A stretch of DNA of 64,000 nt, from positions 946,304,327-946,368,326 of the forward strand of contig CM062817.1 of NCBI GenBank assembly GCA_031772625.1. Direction: 5' to 3'. A model generated the notes under the pieces. That model made no database searches. It was given only the letters and a program-made list of their open reading frames with translations, and was not told the DNA's origin. Shown here one piece after another: positions 34,860 through 47,200 of the stretch. Each line of letters begins with the position of its first letter. Within the stretch, counting starts at the first letter, position 1. This DNA is from Pinus tabuliformis (lineage: Eukaryota; Streptophyta; Pinopsida; Pinales; Pinaceae). The translations under genes were made by a program, and so were the position numbers.

Positions 34860-35268
34860 GAGATGCTTTGAGTTTTCACATGCATCATTTTCACTATTTT
34901 GAAGTTTGTGAGAGCTTGTTGGAGCTAAAGAGGAGCAGGTTTTCTGCAGACCATTGCAGGAGATCCAGGCAACCATTTAACGTGCCGCCAGTCCCAAGTG
35001 AGAGCTAAAACCTTGATCTATGCTTTATTAAACCTTTTTTTATCAGTTTTATGGGTGGAAATTTGCATATCTGAGGTGCCTTAGAGCCATGTTTGTGCAC
35101 TAATTCCCTCCAGCTAGCCAGTAAGGAGCATTAAAAGCTCTGTACGAGCCACTGGCGGGGGTGTTAGGGCAGTAGGGCACATTTGAAACCCTCATGCATG
35201 GATTGCTTAGGTGATTTTAACCCATTTTAACTACTTTTAGGGTTATGTTGTGCAGGTTTCAAGCTAAA

Positions 35269-36420
35269 ATGACTCACTTATGGAGAGAATGGGTCCATGA
35301 TAATGAGGAATTGATGATGCGAAATGATCCAGCTTGCATACTTGCATTCCGCCACTGTGGTTTGTTGAAGTATGCAAGGCTAGAGCTAATGAAAGGATAG
35401 GAGGATTTACTGATAGGGATCATACGGCATTGGGATGAACAAGAGGAAGTGTTCAGGATTGGAGATCAGGAGTTGGCGATTGACAAAGATGATATTTACT
35501 TTGTGACTGGTTTGTCATGCCGTGGGGCACAATAAAACCTTACCGGTGGTAGGTCAGATTCATGATCTACTTCAGAGCTGGTACAAATCTACTGCATCCC
35601 TAAGAGTGCACTGGTCAGCAATAGAGTCGCGATAGAGAGGATTCGATCTCAGTCTATGAGGGCAGTTTTATGGTTGATTGTGCATTTGGCGGGGTCAAAA
35701 GGTCTCCATGTAGCGACAAAGGCCCAACTGTTGCTTTCCATTGACTGTGTCTAGCCCTAGATGTTCAACTCGTGTGAAGGAGTGCTTCACCGGTTGAAGG
35801 CAGAATTGACAACATGCAAGACCTATACCCAACACAGTTTTAGGTATGGTACTATCATAGTCTCATTTTTCCTTTAGAGGGTACCTGTCATGTGCCCACG
35901 GGTGAGCTTAGGTCCCTTTGATCTGAGGGAGCCAAGGTAGGGTCGCTAGTCATCACTTGATCCTCGCACAGGAGGAGGACCACTCCGGCATTTCTTTGAC
36001 GAAGACTTCTTCTAGTGGCTCCGTAGCTAGATAGTGATTGTTGACGACTATGCCTATGAAGGCATGGACTTTACCAGTGACCCAGACTTGATGCTACCGC
36101 CCGGGACCAACTGGGGTCCTCAAGGTGAGAATAATTTTGATAGTACTTAAGTATTTTTGTACTTTTGAATGTATATGTAATGTTTTTTAATGATGAGATA
36201 AGGACTGACATGAAACTTTGATGCTTAACACAGATGTGGCACCAATATGACCTACAGGAAAACCTCGCTATGTGCGACGAGGTGGCCAACTACTTGCTGG
36301 AGGGGGAGATGCCGACAGTCTCCATGAGGTTCTGAGGAAACCTAGAGGGTTTGACTATGGGTGTCCCCCCTAGTTCGTATGAGGGAGATTCCCGCTCATA
36401 TGAAGCGACACACCATTGGT
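35269..36420 (+). pseudogene. antisense ORF of element C, two or three exons
   Basis: Plus strand, opposite to gag-pol of C and between pol and the 3' LTR. One frame runs from ATG 35269 (MTHLWREWVHDNEELMMRND) to 36124, with stops mainly where a single C-to-T or G-to-A change would make them. It carries VFRIGDQELAIDKDDIYFVT at about residues 61-80. Splice sites: acceptor TGTGCAG before 35256, donor at 36125, acceptor at 36233; joining 36124 to 36234 keeps the frame into RYVRRGGQLLAGGG. A possible first exon follows a TATA-like box at 34852. Known Tat elements carry an antisense ORF at this site; this may be one. The fold could be a plant mobile domain, but that is a guess. Confidence 0.6.
36125..36233 (+). 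other. probable intron in the antisense ORF
   Basis: GTGAGA donor after CAAG and ACACAG acceptor, 109 bases, AT rich. Removal keeps the frame open in phase with the downstream block. Confidence 0.5.
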
Positions 36421-36731
36421 GTACCTTAGCGGTTTCCGGTTCCTCTTCGGAGGGTAGGTAGAGCTATTTTAGATTTTCTGGAGCAATAGGCTCATTTTAG
36501 CAGGTGTTTTGGCGTAGCCATATGAGTGTGTGTAGCTAGGCTTTGAGCCATTTTGTACTTAAATCATCCAAGTTTTGGAGTATTTTGATGTAAAAAACTG
36601 GATTTCGATATATATATATACAAATATTTTTGGTATTTTGGTGGTGTAAATGTTTTTTTAAATGTTTTTTGTGACAAATTTTTAACTTTAGTAAATGTTT
36701 TACTTCTCATGCATGCTGCTATAATAAATGA

Positions 36732-37195
36732 GACAAATGCCAATCCAATACATAGTTAGCTAACGAATCAGCAATGGTATTTAATTCTCGAGGAACATGC
36801 TCATATGTGATTATTTCAAATCAGCATTCCAAGAGGCACACCCTTAGATAGTTACGTAACAAGGCTAGATTACAGATGTGATAATGGTTTGTCAATTGCA
36901 TAACGACTAGTTGGGAGTCTAACCTGACCACCTGATTGGAGATGCCCCTTGATGACGCTTTCATGAGAAGCGAAATGACGGACATGTACTCGACAATATT
37001 GTTAGTGGTGATACCAAGAAAGAACCCCCTAGAGCAAAATAGTTCTAACTCGGGTGTATAGATGACCCAAGCAGCTAATGCAATGTACCATGTGTGATGA
37101 CTAGCACCATCCGCATATTCTACGTATACTAAGGGCAACAACGACATCTGCATTGCGAGAAGAATGCATGAGACAAGTACTCCACTAAACAACAA
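36732..37195 (-). pseudogene. RNase H of element C, downstream of the pol tail
   Basis: Frame 37195-36821 and its continuation to a stop at about 36732. YVEYADGASHHTW, NNIVEYMSVISLL, VVRLDSQLVVMQLTNHY and, after one in-frame stop, IADSLANYVLDWHL show all four metal ligands (Asp, Glu, Asp, Asp). This is the second, archaeal-like RNase H type of plant gypsy elements. A CAATGCAG acceptor right before MSLLPLVYVEY suggests it may be spliced on. It ends in its own stop and lies after, not before, the integrase tail. Confidence 0.8.
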
Positions 37196-37259
37196 AACAA
37201 TCCAATCACATCAAAAGGTAAGCAAAACTTATGAATACATAAAATTACAAAGCACTTGC

Positions 37260-38238
37260 CTAGCATGACACTAGGCACAATACTTTTTCTAGTAGAGCCC
37301 GTATGTGGGCTGTTTGAGCGGGATTCCATCCCAGTCCTACAGTCCATATGCCCCTGACAGGGACCTAGCCAAATGGGTCAAAGTGTGCATGCCTCTAAGA
37401 GATTATCTTTTGGATGATAGAGCGATATGAAATTGCCCTCTTGGAAAGAACAAAACCTAACCTCTTTCGCAAATTGGGTTTGTACCCACTCCTTGTGAGC
37501 TGCGAGTGCCAAATCGGCATCTTGACGGGTTTTATCCAGTTGTTTTAGGTATAGTAGGCATTCTTCTTTGACTGTGGGGCTGGGCATGGGTTCAACAACT
37601 ATTTCGAGGGAAGGAATTGGCCACCCATTCTGTTTTGCCTCGTCGTAAAGTTGGATCTCATGCGGGATAAACAACGGGTTAAAGTTGAGCATTTCCTCAT
37701 GAGACAAAACAAATTCCTCATGTAGGCAGGTGGAGCTTGCAATTTCCTCAGGACTGCAATCTGATCTCATCTGGGTGTCTTCCATGGTGCTTGTCATGAC
37801 TGAAATATCTATGGGAATTGACCTGGAAGTGTCGTCTATATTTTCTTTGAACCTAAAAGTTTGGATGCTTGTATAGGGTGGGGAAATGATTTCGTTTGTG
37901 TCAGAGGATAGAACTTGAAGAGGCATCATGTCTGAATCAGATGTTGGACCCCAAATATGCCAATATTCCCAATGTTGCTCTCGAAAACTCATGATTTCTC
38001 GAATGGCTTCATCCGTTGAGGGGAGTTGATCGCATGGATGTAAAGGAGGAGTGGTTATGGGAAGGGGGGTGGTACCATCAGTTATAGCCAAGATGATTGG
38101 AGATGTGGATGCAGATTGAATGCCTTGGTAGGCTGATTCAGCTGGTGACAACATCATTTGGTCTCCGAATGTGTCAAGGTCTGAAGGCGCCGTTGGGATC
38201 CAGGGATCAGTCAGTTCATGAGGAATTGATAAAATCAT
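37260..38238 (-). pseudogene. linker fused to an integrase C-terminal tail (element C)
   Basis: Begins MILSIPHELTDPWIP next to the protease frame (gap of 24 bp). The first 200 residues are a Ser/Thr/Pro-rich linker. From about 37570 leftward the text (LDKTRQDADLALAAHKEW, FQEGNFISLY, then after a stop SGAYGL, DWDGIPL, GLYxKKYCA) fits the tail of a gypsy integrase and ends in a stop at about 37260. Reverse transcriptase, first RNase H and integrase core are absent between protease and this tail: an internal deletion. Confidence 0.65.
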
Positions 38239-38262
38239 GTTGACTGATTGTGGAACCTATGG

Positions 38263-40035
38263 CTACTGAAGAGGAAAACAACCCATCAGGGAGGAAGCCT
38301 TCAACAGATCGGTACCTATACTGACAAAACTGTCAGTTACACCTCCTACTAGGGGTATGGAGTTTCTTGGTAATGGTGAATAACCAAAGGTGCAGAAAGT
38401 CAACTGATCCATTGTAGTGACATTTCCATCCAATGGAAATAGGATGATACAAAAGACAATGGATATGATGGCCATCATGGCATATGTGCAACTACGACCC
38501 AACAACAGATTATAGTCGAGTTTCTTTTCTATGACTTCTATGTCCACTGTCATTGTTTTTCCAACCAAAGTGATGGGAAAACTGGCTAAGTATCCTTTTG
38601 GGACAAAGGTGTGGCCATCGAAAGCTTTAAGGGAGTTCGAAAATGGGGATAGGGTTGGGGTACCCAGGGTGAGCCAACATGAAGCCCACATGATGCAGGT
38701 TGAAGCACCTTTGTCGATGACAGTTCGGTGTATACCTTTACCTTTCGAAATGATATGCACCTGAAATGAAAGCTGGTGGGAAAGGGGAGATTTACACTTA
38801 TCCATGTCGAAAATAGCAAGCATGGAACCTGTAGGGTCAATACCCCCGATAGCCAAAAGCAAAGTTTTCCTTTGGCTGGGGCATGTTTGTAACACTTCGA
38901 GTGCCGACATGGCTGACGGTGCTTGCGCCAAATCCTCTATGATGTTGTAGTGTTGGGTGGCACGTGTAGATGTATTGTGTGTTGTGCGTCGAAGTGACCC
39001 CTTGGGGGGTCGAATTACAAAGTCCTCAACTAGCTTTTCAATATGTGGATCGTTGGTCGGCGATGGGTTTTGACAAGAGGATAGTTCTGCTGTCAGAGTG
39101 ACAGGAGCTCCATAAGATTTGGCTCTTGTGGTTAGTTCTACTGTTTCAAATGTGTAAATGGTATAACTTCCTTCACCAGCAGAAGGATGTTGCGAATCGT
39201 CGCTACCCCATGACGTGGGTGACAGTTGGTTGGCAATGAGATTTTGCTGCTGTTGAGTAGGAAAAGGATTTATAAGGACAGAAAGTGCCTTACGAGAATC
39301 TCTTTTAGCAAGGTAATCCATGCATTCTTGAAAACATGGACAATGCCAGGTTACGTGATATTCAAGACAGAGTTTGCATGAATAGTTGGTTCCATTATCC
39401 TTTTCCGCATCAGTAGGTGCAACGACCTTCTGTTTTGGGTTGGGCTGCTTAGATGACTGCTCATCAGAAGGAGCAGCCTTGTTCTGTTTCTTCTTGTTCT
39501 TCCCACTAGATTTATGTGTAGAATCCACAGAGTTAATCGCAGCAGCAGGAAGAACAGTCGCTTTGGTAGAGGGGTCCACTGCCAGCTTGGCAATGGAACC
39601 ACTGAGTTGTTTTACAGCAACCCTAGAGGTTACGCTGACGATCTCGTCGGTGTGCGTTCCAGGGTGCTGAGTGGTGGGAGGAATGGGGTTACTAGGAGCA
39701 TAGGGGATGATGGCGTAGAGAGTGCCAGACTGTGAATAAATCAGACCTAAATGCTGGGCATGATGTATGGATTGGTCTTCTGTGACCGCACCACCTAGAG
39801 CAACATCTCTAGTGATTTTTGGGACTAACGACTTACAGAACCAGTCCGTTAAGAGAAAAACAGGGATGGGAGCTTTGACTAACGTCCTCCTATGTCTCCA
39901 TTCATGGATATGATTGGAGATATGGGTGGTGGTATCCTGATGAAATGAGGTAAGGAGCTTTGTCCCTATCTCATAACGGATAGGTAACTGAAAGTGCTTT
40001 AGGAACTCCATTGCTAAAGCGTCAAAGGTATTCAT
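38263..40035 (-). pseudogene. gag and protease of element C
   Basis: 590 codons without a stop. Retrotransposon gag core at the start (MEFLKHFQLPIRYEIGTKLL, HEWRHRRTLVKAPIP), a Lys/Gln/Ser-rich part, a zinc-knuckle-like CKLCLEYHVTWHC (C-x2-C-x3-H-x4-C, one residue shorter than the usual spacing), and an aspartic protease with VIDKGASTCIM, LKAFDGHTF and LDYNLLLGRS. DKGAS replaces the usual D-S/T-G-A; the variant D-x-GAS is usual in the Tat branch. The frame ends just before 38263. Confidence 0.85.
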
Positions 40036-42808
40036 TGAGGCCCGTGGTAACTCAAAATATCACTTTGCAGCATTGCTAGTGAGGGTGTGGGGAAAAAGAC
40101 ATAACTGGACACTATCATCCACCATGGAGTTAGAAACACACCAGAGATGGTAGGTGGTGACATGAGTGCCCGAATCCTCCCCTTGTTTTCCATCGAGCTT
40201 AGGAATGTCTGTCGGTATTTTATGTGGGATCGGCGGCCATTTTAAGTTGTGGTAGTCAGGAATATCTTATGTTGCCAAAAAAGGCAAATTGTTGGGTGCC
40301 CCCGACTTGAACCATGGTGATGACGGATGACCTGAGGAGCTCTGCGCTCCTCCTATAGTTTGGTTCCCAATGGTGTACATGGGCTGCGTGGTCTAGCAGT
40401 TGTTTTATGGTACGATGTTGTAGAGTGGATTTCCATGAGGATTTTGATACTGGGGTATGAAGTTGCCCCCAGTATAAGCAGTGCCCCCTTGACTCATCTG
40501 AGTTTGTGAGTAAGGTGCCCCCATGGATTGGGTGGGAATCCCTTGTGGATTTCCAACCGACACAGAACTAACCATATGGGTTTGATTGATAGAGAGAACG
40601 CTCATATCAATCAATGACTATCCATGCATGCCTGAAAATGGCGAGGGAACTGTGACATTCCCCACTGGCATGTGCATATTGGGAAAGGCCACAAATATCT
40701 GAATCTAGGGGTTGGAACTATACATTGGCGACCGACCTTGTTGCTGGTAAACTGGAACCGTACCCATAATGCCACATTAAGTGTTATATGGAGCACTATA
40801 TGTGGCACTAGTCAAAGGTATGCTTTGTCACAACATAGGAGTGGAACCTGGCATCTGTTGGTTTCCACTTATAGAGGGTGTTATGTGAGTTGCAGTACCT
40901 AGGACAAACGGGATAGCGGGATTCCACATTACTGGTGTTGTGATGACCGTCGACTAGGGAAGTGGTAGAGGACCAACAACGTCTCCATAATTCCACAACC
41001 CTTGAGGCATTGAATGAATAGATGGGAAAGTTCCACCTACTGAAGAAGGAAGTACAGGTACCATGAGACTAATGATAAGTTCTAACAAATTTGTGAGCGG
41101 AGTGTTAAAATGTGGAAGAAATCCTTTCATGAAGAAATTCTCTAAAAAACTGGAATCGTCGGTCATCCACACAGATCCCATCTGTAATTTAGGAGGTTGA
41201 TTCCTCGAAGATGAGCAATCCGAGTCAGTGGAACTCAGCGGATCCTCCACAATGAGTGGAGGAAGTCCTAACAACTGTCTGGATTGACGATGAGGGCCGG
41301 ATGTAGCCACAATGACTATTAAGTTTTATCAAATAGATTTTAATGTGATATTATTTAAAGTCTCAAAGATAAGAGCACTCAGGTACCTAAGAAAAAATAC
41401 ACTAAATATGTTAATCATCAAACAGAGGGAAAATACCTCTTCTGATAAGCATCGATTACTGGAGATGAAACCTAGTCTCTCAATGAATAATAGAGAAGGA
41501 TGGCCAAATTTATGGTTACAGTTACTTTTGAGCTTCACTCAAACCTCAGATTGAGGGGCCAAGTACTCTCATGAAGAGGAGCACCCAGCCAAAAACTGAA
41601 GACAAAGCAAATCCGTTCATTTGAGGTACTAGGACAGCTCATCCCAATCACCTTAGGTAAGTACCTAGAAATTTTGGCCACTAGAGATACCTCAAATCAC
41701 AAAAATTACTAGGGGGGACATAGTCATAGACAGCACGTTGTGTGGGCAGGATATCTAAGTCCTTGACTTAGTTCCGAAATCCCCAAAGGGACCCCCAATA
41801 CACAGAATGCCCAAAGGAGATGTAAGAGAAGGAAGGTTTCCTTCAATTACAGTCTGATGTTGTCTCGTATTTCGTTCCATTACTAGTGGAGTTATCTTGG
41901 TAATATCAGTGTAGAAGGATTTTTCACTCATTTATGGCACTAGTTTTGATTTTCAACCTTGGGCAGTTCACTCACATGCTTATCCCAAGGTCCTAATCTA
42001 TCTAATGTTGGTTTGCTCAAAAAAGAGTAACTGATTGATTTTAATGTAAATTTTAGTGTACTTGCTTATTTGTCTTTGGTAGGGGTGTTGACGTATGAAT
42101 ATGGTGAGACTCTTGACTCAATAAACCATGCAGAACAATGCTCTGATTTTTTTTTCAATTTCTTATGCAAACAAGTCTTATTCTACACATGTTTCTTTCA
42201 CATATTCATGGATTCATCAGTGCATCTAAAGCCATTCAACACTTGCATAACTGAAAATTTCTTTTCTCAATATTACCTAACAACTACTAAAAACCAAAAT
42301 GAAGCATCCTACAACTATTTCGACAAAAGGAACAATACAGTTGATCAGTGTTTCTTTCCAAAAAAAAATCTTTTAAGAAAGAAAACCTAAAACGTTTTCT
42401 TAACAATAAAATTTTCAAGACACCAAAGTTGTTAGCATGATACTATTGTAGATCTTAATTTGGCCCTTGAGACAACTTCCCCCCTTTTGGTCCACAAAAC
42501 CTTCTGAAAAACATGGCAATGGGAGACTAACACTCTGTTTCTTTGTAAACAGAGAGTTAGTTTGGCCACTAATGTTCCCTGTGCATAATCAAAGAGCTTT
42601 ATAAAGCTCTATGTAGACTAGAAACCTACGTTAGTGAAGGAAATAGCTCAAACAAAGGGTATTTAGGATCAGTTTCTAAGGAGAATGCAACGTTGCAGGA
42701 TGTAACAAGGTAGATGGTGGGTCAAAAAAGGATTTGAAGAAGCGGGAAGCTCATAAAAGAAAGAGAAGATCTGAGAGGAGTCCGAGTAACTGGGAACTAG
42801 ATGCATAG
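40036..42808 (-). pseudogene. gag N-terminal part and leader of element C
   Basis: Frames 41310-40954 (MATSGPHRQSRQLLGLPPL, Ser/Pro-rich) and 40614-40405 (Gln/Gly/Asn/Pro-rich) are parts of one decayed gag N-terminus, separated by stops from the gag core at 40035. Between 41311 and 42808 there is no clear frame, as expected for a leader. Both overlap a plus-strand set of short frames that I regard as shadows. Confidence 0.55.
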
Positions 42809-42826
42809 TCCCTAGTGGAGTCACCA
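42809..42826 (-). promoter_or_regulatory. primer binding site of element C
   Basis: Minus-strand TGGTGACTCCACTAGGGA, four bases inside the LTR, like TGGCGACTCC of element G with two changes. Fits an arginine tRNA, as reported for Ogre-like elements. Confidence 0.6.
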
Positions 42827-42830
42827 ATTT

Positions 42831-43852
42831 TGCTATGGGGTAAAATGCATGGGATGAAAAATACCCTCAAAGGCCTTCCTGAGACCTTCGATAGACTGTA
42901 ATATTATCTGCAAAATCTACCTATTACACACATGTTCATCTATCAAACATAAATTCAGAGGGTAAGGAAAGAGGATCACCTTTGGCTCCTTCTAGATTCA
43001 CTTGGGGATCTTTGTGCGTCAAGAAGAACTCCTTCTAAGCCAGCTCCAAGTTGATTCCTGCACAAAGGACCAACCAAACCAATCACATCATACACTTCTG
43101 AAAACTAATGTAAGAATATATAATAAACATGTATAAATGTATAACTTAACTACTTAACTCGACAAGCATCAGAATGAACAAATAAATGCACAATATCACC
43201 GACACTTTGGACTAGGGAACACAACTGCAGTTTTATATTCAAAATGGAAGAGTGATTACAAAAATCCATTGTATCAGCCTTCCTTACCCCTTCTTCCTCT
43301 CTCTCTCTCTCTCCTTCTTTCAGCTAGCTCCTTCAAAAATATGACAGTTTCAAAACAGCTATATATAAGCTATCCTTCTAAATGATCTGAACTTTTTGTG
43401 ATGGCCCTCTCGCTGCTTATGTAGTAATTGAATTAGGGCTGCCAAGCTCCATCTAGAGTTCATTAGGGAAAAGCCATGAACCTTCCCTGTTTACAAGCTT
43501 TTTCCCATTTGCCTTCATTCTCAGAATAGAATTTCTCCAAATATCTAGATTTTTGGAGTTTCCTTGCTTTTCTTGCACAAACTTAGGGATTTAATATCTA
43601 GATATTTATGAGTAGATTCATTGGCATAACCTATTGAAAATCACTTAAGTTCACTAATGCTCCCCCTGGTCTAACAACATGAGTTAGCAGGCTGACAAAT
43701 GCTCCTTTATGCTTGGTAACAAGATTTATAAAACAGGTTGTTAGTGTATAGAGAGCGTTAGTATGGATTCTGGGCCTATAATATTGGTCATTGTTTCAGT
43801 CACCTTGTCTTTCACCTCTGAGTTGATGAGGAGGTCAATTTGTCCTATAATA
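42831..43852 (-). repeat. 5' LTR of element C
   Basis: TGCTATGGGG to CCTATAATA; the last base but one is T where the other copy has C. Followed by GAGGG. Confidence 0.92.
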
Positions 43853-43857
43853 GAGGG

Positions 43858-44623
43858 GTCCTGAAATTTGTCAAAAATGTTTCCTCATAACATGCACTTC
43901 TGCACCCACGGAGGAGGTTTTCATGAATGAATGGAATGAGATTTATTGATATCTGTGTTTAATATATACTACTGAAATGTACTTTGTACTCTTAGTAGAT
44001 GTTGAATTAGGAAGAGATAAATCTATATTGCTGAAGCTCATGAGTAGAACTTGTTATCAATGGTACCTTTATATCTTAATGATTTCTGCTTATGTGTTAA
44101 AGTGATATTTATGTTCAGTTATTTATATATGAAGGCTTGAATGTTTGAGTTATCATTTGTCACTTTTGTACAGTGGTGACTATTCTTTTTATGCTTAATG
44201 TATGAATGACTTATTATGCGATATGCTTCTCACAATTGTTTCAGCTAACTTTTTATATGAAACAATTTATTTTTATGGAATAAGTTCTCGTAGAAATTGA
44301 ATGATCTTCGTTACCAATTACTGTTAGAAATTATTTTAGATTGCATAACTGAAAAATTTAAAATCTCGGGTTAGTTTTAGAATTAGATATTTATGTTCAT
44401 TAGAATACAATTGCATGTTTTAAATTAGACTTAGATTAAAAGCATTTTACTTAGAAATCATTAGAAAAGGAAATGTCAATTCTCATCACACACACACAAA
44501 TTGGGATAATGGTCCCATTATCCATAGTCGGACCCACCATCCCAAATAGAAAGGAGTTGCTTTCAATGTCTGGATCAGGTGGGTATCCCCCTTGTTGTAG
44601 ACCCGATTTTCCGGGCTTAAACA
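43858..44623 (+). repeat. 5' LTR of D, right part
   Basis: Continues from 31543 without C. Matches 53717-54489; ends CTTAAACA. The primer site region after it (44624-44645) is unclear. Confidence 0.88.
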
Positions 44624-44657
44624 TATTTGGTTCTAGAAGGAGGGCCCCGAAATGTGA

Positions 44658-46739
44658 ATGGCTAGTAAATCCAAAACTAAATACCATTATGAGAGTAAAT
44701 CCCCCTCAACATCTCCCCTGACTTCTCCATCACACTTTGAATCTTTAGATCTTGATCGAGAAGTCGATAAAACAACAACCATTGCCACAAACCCAAACAT
44801 TTCAGAGAAATATACTATCAAACCTCCTAAAGTTGAGTCTTTGATTCATAAACTTCAAGGATTTTCCATATCACCATAAAAGTCTAAAATATCTCAAGGT
44901 AGTGTGACTTCACAATGCAATCCTTCTCATCCTCTTACCAGATTGCAGAGTGAAAAGTTTGGTATTGAACCAACTGAATTACCTCTACCTAAAGGGAAAA
45001 GAGCAAGGAAGTCACCTAAAGGGTCTGATAGTGAGACTCTTTCATCATCATCATCCATTTCAACTTCTCCACTGCGAAGTCAACCATCCACCCCTCCACT
45101 TCAAATTGTTGTCCATCAGAGTACTGGAACTTCAACATCTACTTCTCAACCATCTAGGACTGTAATATCCTCATCTTCCCAACCACAAGGAACATCCTCT
45201 GTGCTTTACTCTGTTAGTAGTTAAAGAATGGCTCAAAGCCCATCGAATAATCCAAGGGCATTCTTAATGCTTGCGCCCTTCAGTCAAATACCGACCTATC
45301 CTAAAAAATGGCTGCCCAAGTTTAATCCTGAAGCAGGCATGCTAGCAAAAGAACACATAAAAAACTTTATGTTATTGATAAATTTAAATAGTGTTACTAA
45401 TGAAGATGTTGTTGTCCAGATTTTCCCTTATACTTTACAAGGAGCAGCCGGATCCTGGTATTTTCCATTACCATCAGGATCCATTACTAGTTGGGACATT
45501 TTCCAAGAGAAATTCTTGACTAAGTTCGGTGATGATAGATCTACGACCACAATGATCAATGATCTATCAAATCTTAAGACTAAATCAAGAGAACCTATCA
45601 AAGATTTTAACTCATGTTTCAACAAGGTTTTGAATCAAATTCTGACCACTTCCAAGCCTAGCGAAGAAGTTCAAAGTGAATGGTATATATCTGCTTTACC
45701 ATCAAACATAATGATCTTCGTTGATAGGGCTGGCAAGACAACATTAGTTGAAAACACAAAGGAATCGATAGTGGTAGAAAAACGTATCTTAGCTTTAGAA
45801 AAGAAAAACGCTGTCGATGAAAGAAAATCTAAGAAGGTTACTTTTAGAGATGATCCTAAGAAAAAGAAATCAAAAGACGCATTTGATTTAGAAGGATTAC
45901 AAAAGGTACTAAAAACCATGTCTAATGAAATGGTTGACATTAAGAGATAAGTAGCAGAGGCTTCTTCTAAAAATCCCTACAAGCCTTATAGAAATATTCC
46001 TTCAACTGATTCAAAGCCTCCCAATGCTATAAAAAACGTGGAATCAGAAGGAGAGGAAGAAGGAGTTTCTAACGAGGAACCTATTAATGAAGATGAAGTT
46101 GTAGAAGTGCAGGGAATGTGGGACTTCATTCTTCCAGATGAAGAGGATCAAGAGGCATCACTAGTCAGTACGAGAAATAGAAATCAGCTCAATCCTCCAC
46201 AACCTAGTCCTAAACAGAAGATCGCAAGTGCGACATCCAAAGATAAAGTCGCAGGTAAGAAGTCATCACCAAAAGTGACTCAAACAAGCCCAGTCCAATA
46301 TATTTCACAAAATCCATCTAAAACACCGATTGTTTCTGATGAAATGGAGTATAATATCATTGAGGACATGAAGAAGGCTAGGGCTAGCATTACTTTTCAT
46401 GAATTAAGCAAATTGAAACATCAACAGAAGCTACTTTTGAAAGAGTTAAATGAAATACCTGCTGCACCTCTTCCTGCTTCTGTAATCTCACAACCTTCTC
46501 ATGAGATGGGAAGACCTCCAATTAACATGGCAAATAAAGTTGATCCAAACGATATCACTTTAATTGGAGGTAGGTCAAAATCTCATACTCTCCCATTCCT
46601 TCTTACTTACGAAATTTTCAATAAAAACTTGCATAATTGTTTGGTAGATTCAGGAGCTTCATCTAATATTTTTCTTAAAACAATATGTTCAAAGCTAAAC
46701 ATCCAACCTCAAAAATCTGCAGTGCGCATCACAGGTTGA
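44658..46739 (+). pseudogene. element D gag and protease
   Basis: One frame from 44658 (MASKSKTKYHYESKSPST) to 46739 with stops at about 44877, 45222 and 45948. A Ser/Pro-rich N-terminus, then gag core (FSQIPTYPKKWLPKF, LQGAAGSWYFPLPSG, FLTKFGDDRS) in 45228-45950, an acidic and Lys-rich spacer, and the protease motif CLVDSGASSNIFLK near 46640. Gag builds particles; the protease cleaves it. A frameshift after 46739 (VRITG) moves coding into the next frame. Confidence 0.85.
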
Positions 46740-47200
46740 AGTAATTGGTGAACTAAATCAAGTTACCATAAGGTTGTCATCTAATCCAAAGGTATGTCAA
46801 GCAATTTATATTCTAGTTGCAAACATTCCCAGATTTTATGGCTTAACTCTTAGTAGGGATTGGTTTGAAAATCTTCTTGATTACTTTGCGACCGAATGGT
46901 CACATATGTGGCTCCTTTATAATGGTTTACCAAATCAAATAAAGGTTGAGTGAGAAAGACACCAAAAATACATAGTAACAAAATTGGAAGGAGAAAATGA
47001 ACCTGTAGCATACAACAACAATATGATTGGAAACTATTCTGTTGACTCTTTCCTAGGAACTTTTAAAGCTCATACTTCACCTTATTTAGAACATTCTGTT
47101 CTGTCTCAAGTAGAAAAGTTTTCTCAAACAGATAGTTCTAAATGTGTTAATTTTATAGATAGTCCTGTAAATAAATCTTTATTTTGGAAATTATTTTTTG
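46740..47200 (+). pseudogene. protease end and linker of element D
   Basis: After the shift reads QVEVIGELNQVTIRLS and IPRFYGLTLSRDWF, the end of a plant gypsy protease with its conserved LxRDW block, then a linker. One stop at about 46953. Confidence 0.7.

Larger units (their letters stand above)
31544..43852 (-). mobile_element. element C, Tat-like Ty3/gypsy, nested in the LTR of D
   Basis: 12,309 bp on the minus strand. LTRs 1016 and 1022 bp, arginine-type primer site at 42809-42826, gag and protease (41310-38263), a linker fused to an integrase tail (38238-37260), an RNase H (37195-36732), then an antisense plus-strand gene (34852-36420) and a tandem-repeat region (33698-34690) before the 3' LTR. 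The reverse transcriptase and integrase cores are missing, so C could move only with help from a relative. Confidence 0.9.

Noticed and set aside
39351-39735. Frames on both strands overlapping element C gag
   Set aside because: Shadows of a 590-codon open frame with clear gag and protease motifs.
44624-44645. Primer site of element D (ATTTGGTTCTAGAAGG)
   Set aside because: Position is right but I cannot match it to a tRNA 3' end with confidence, so it is not listed as a feature.
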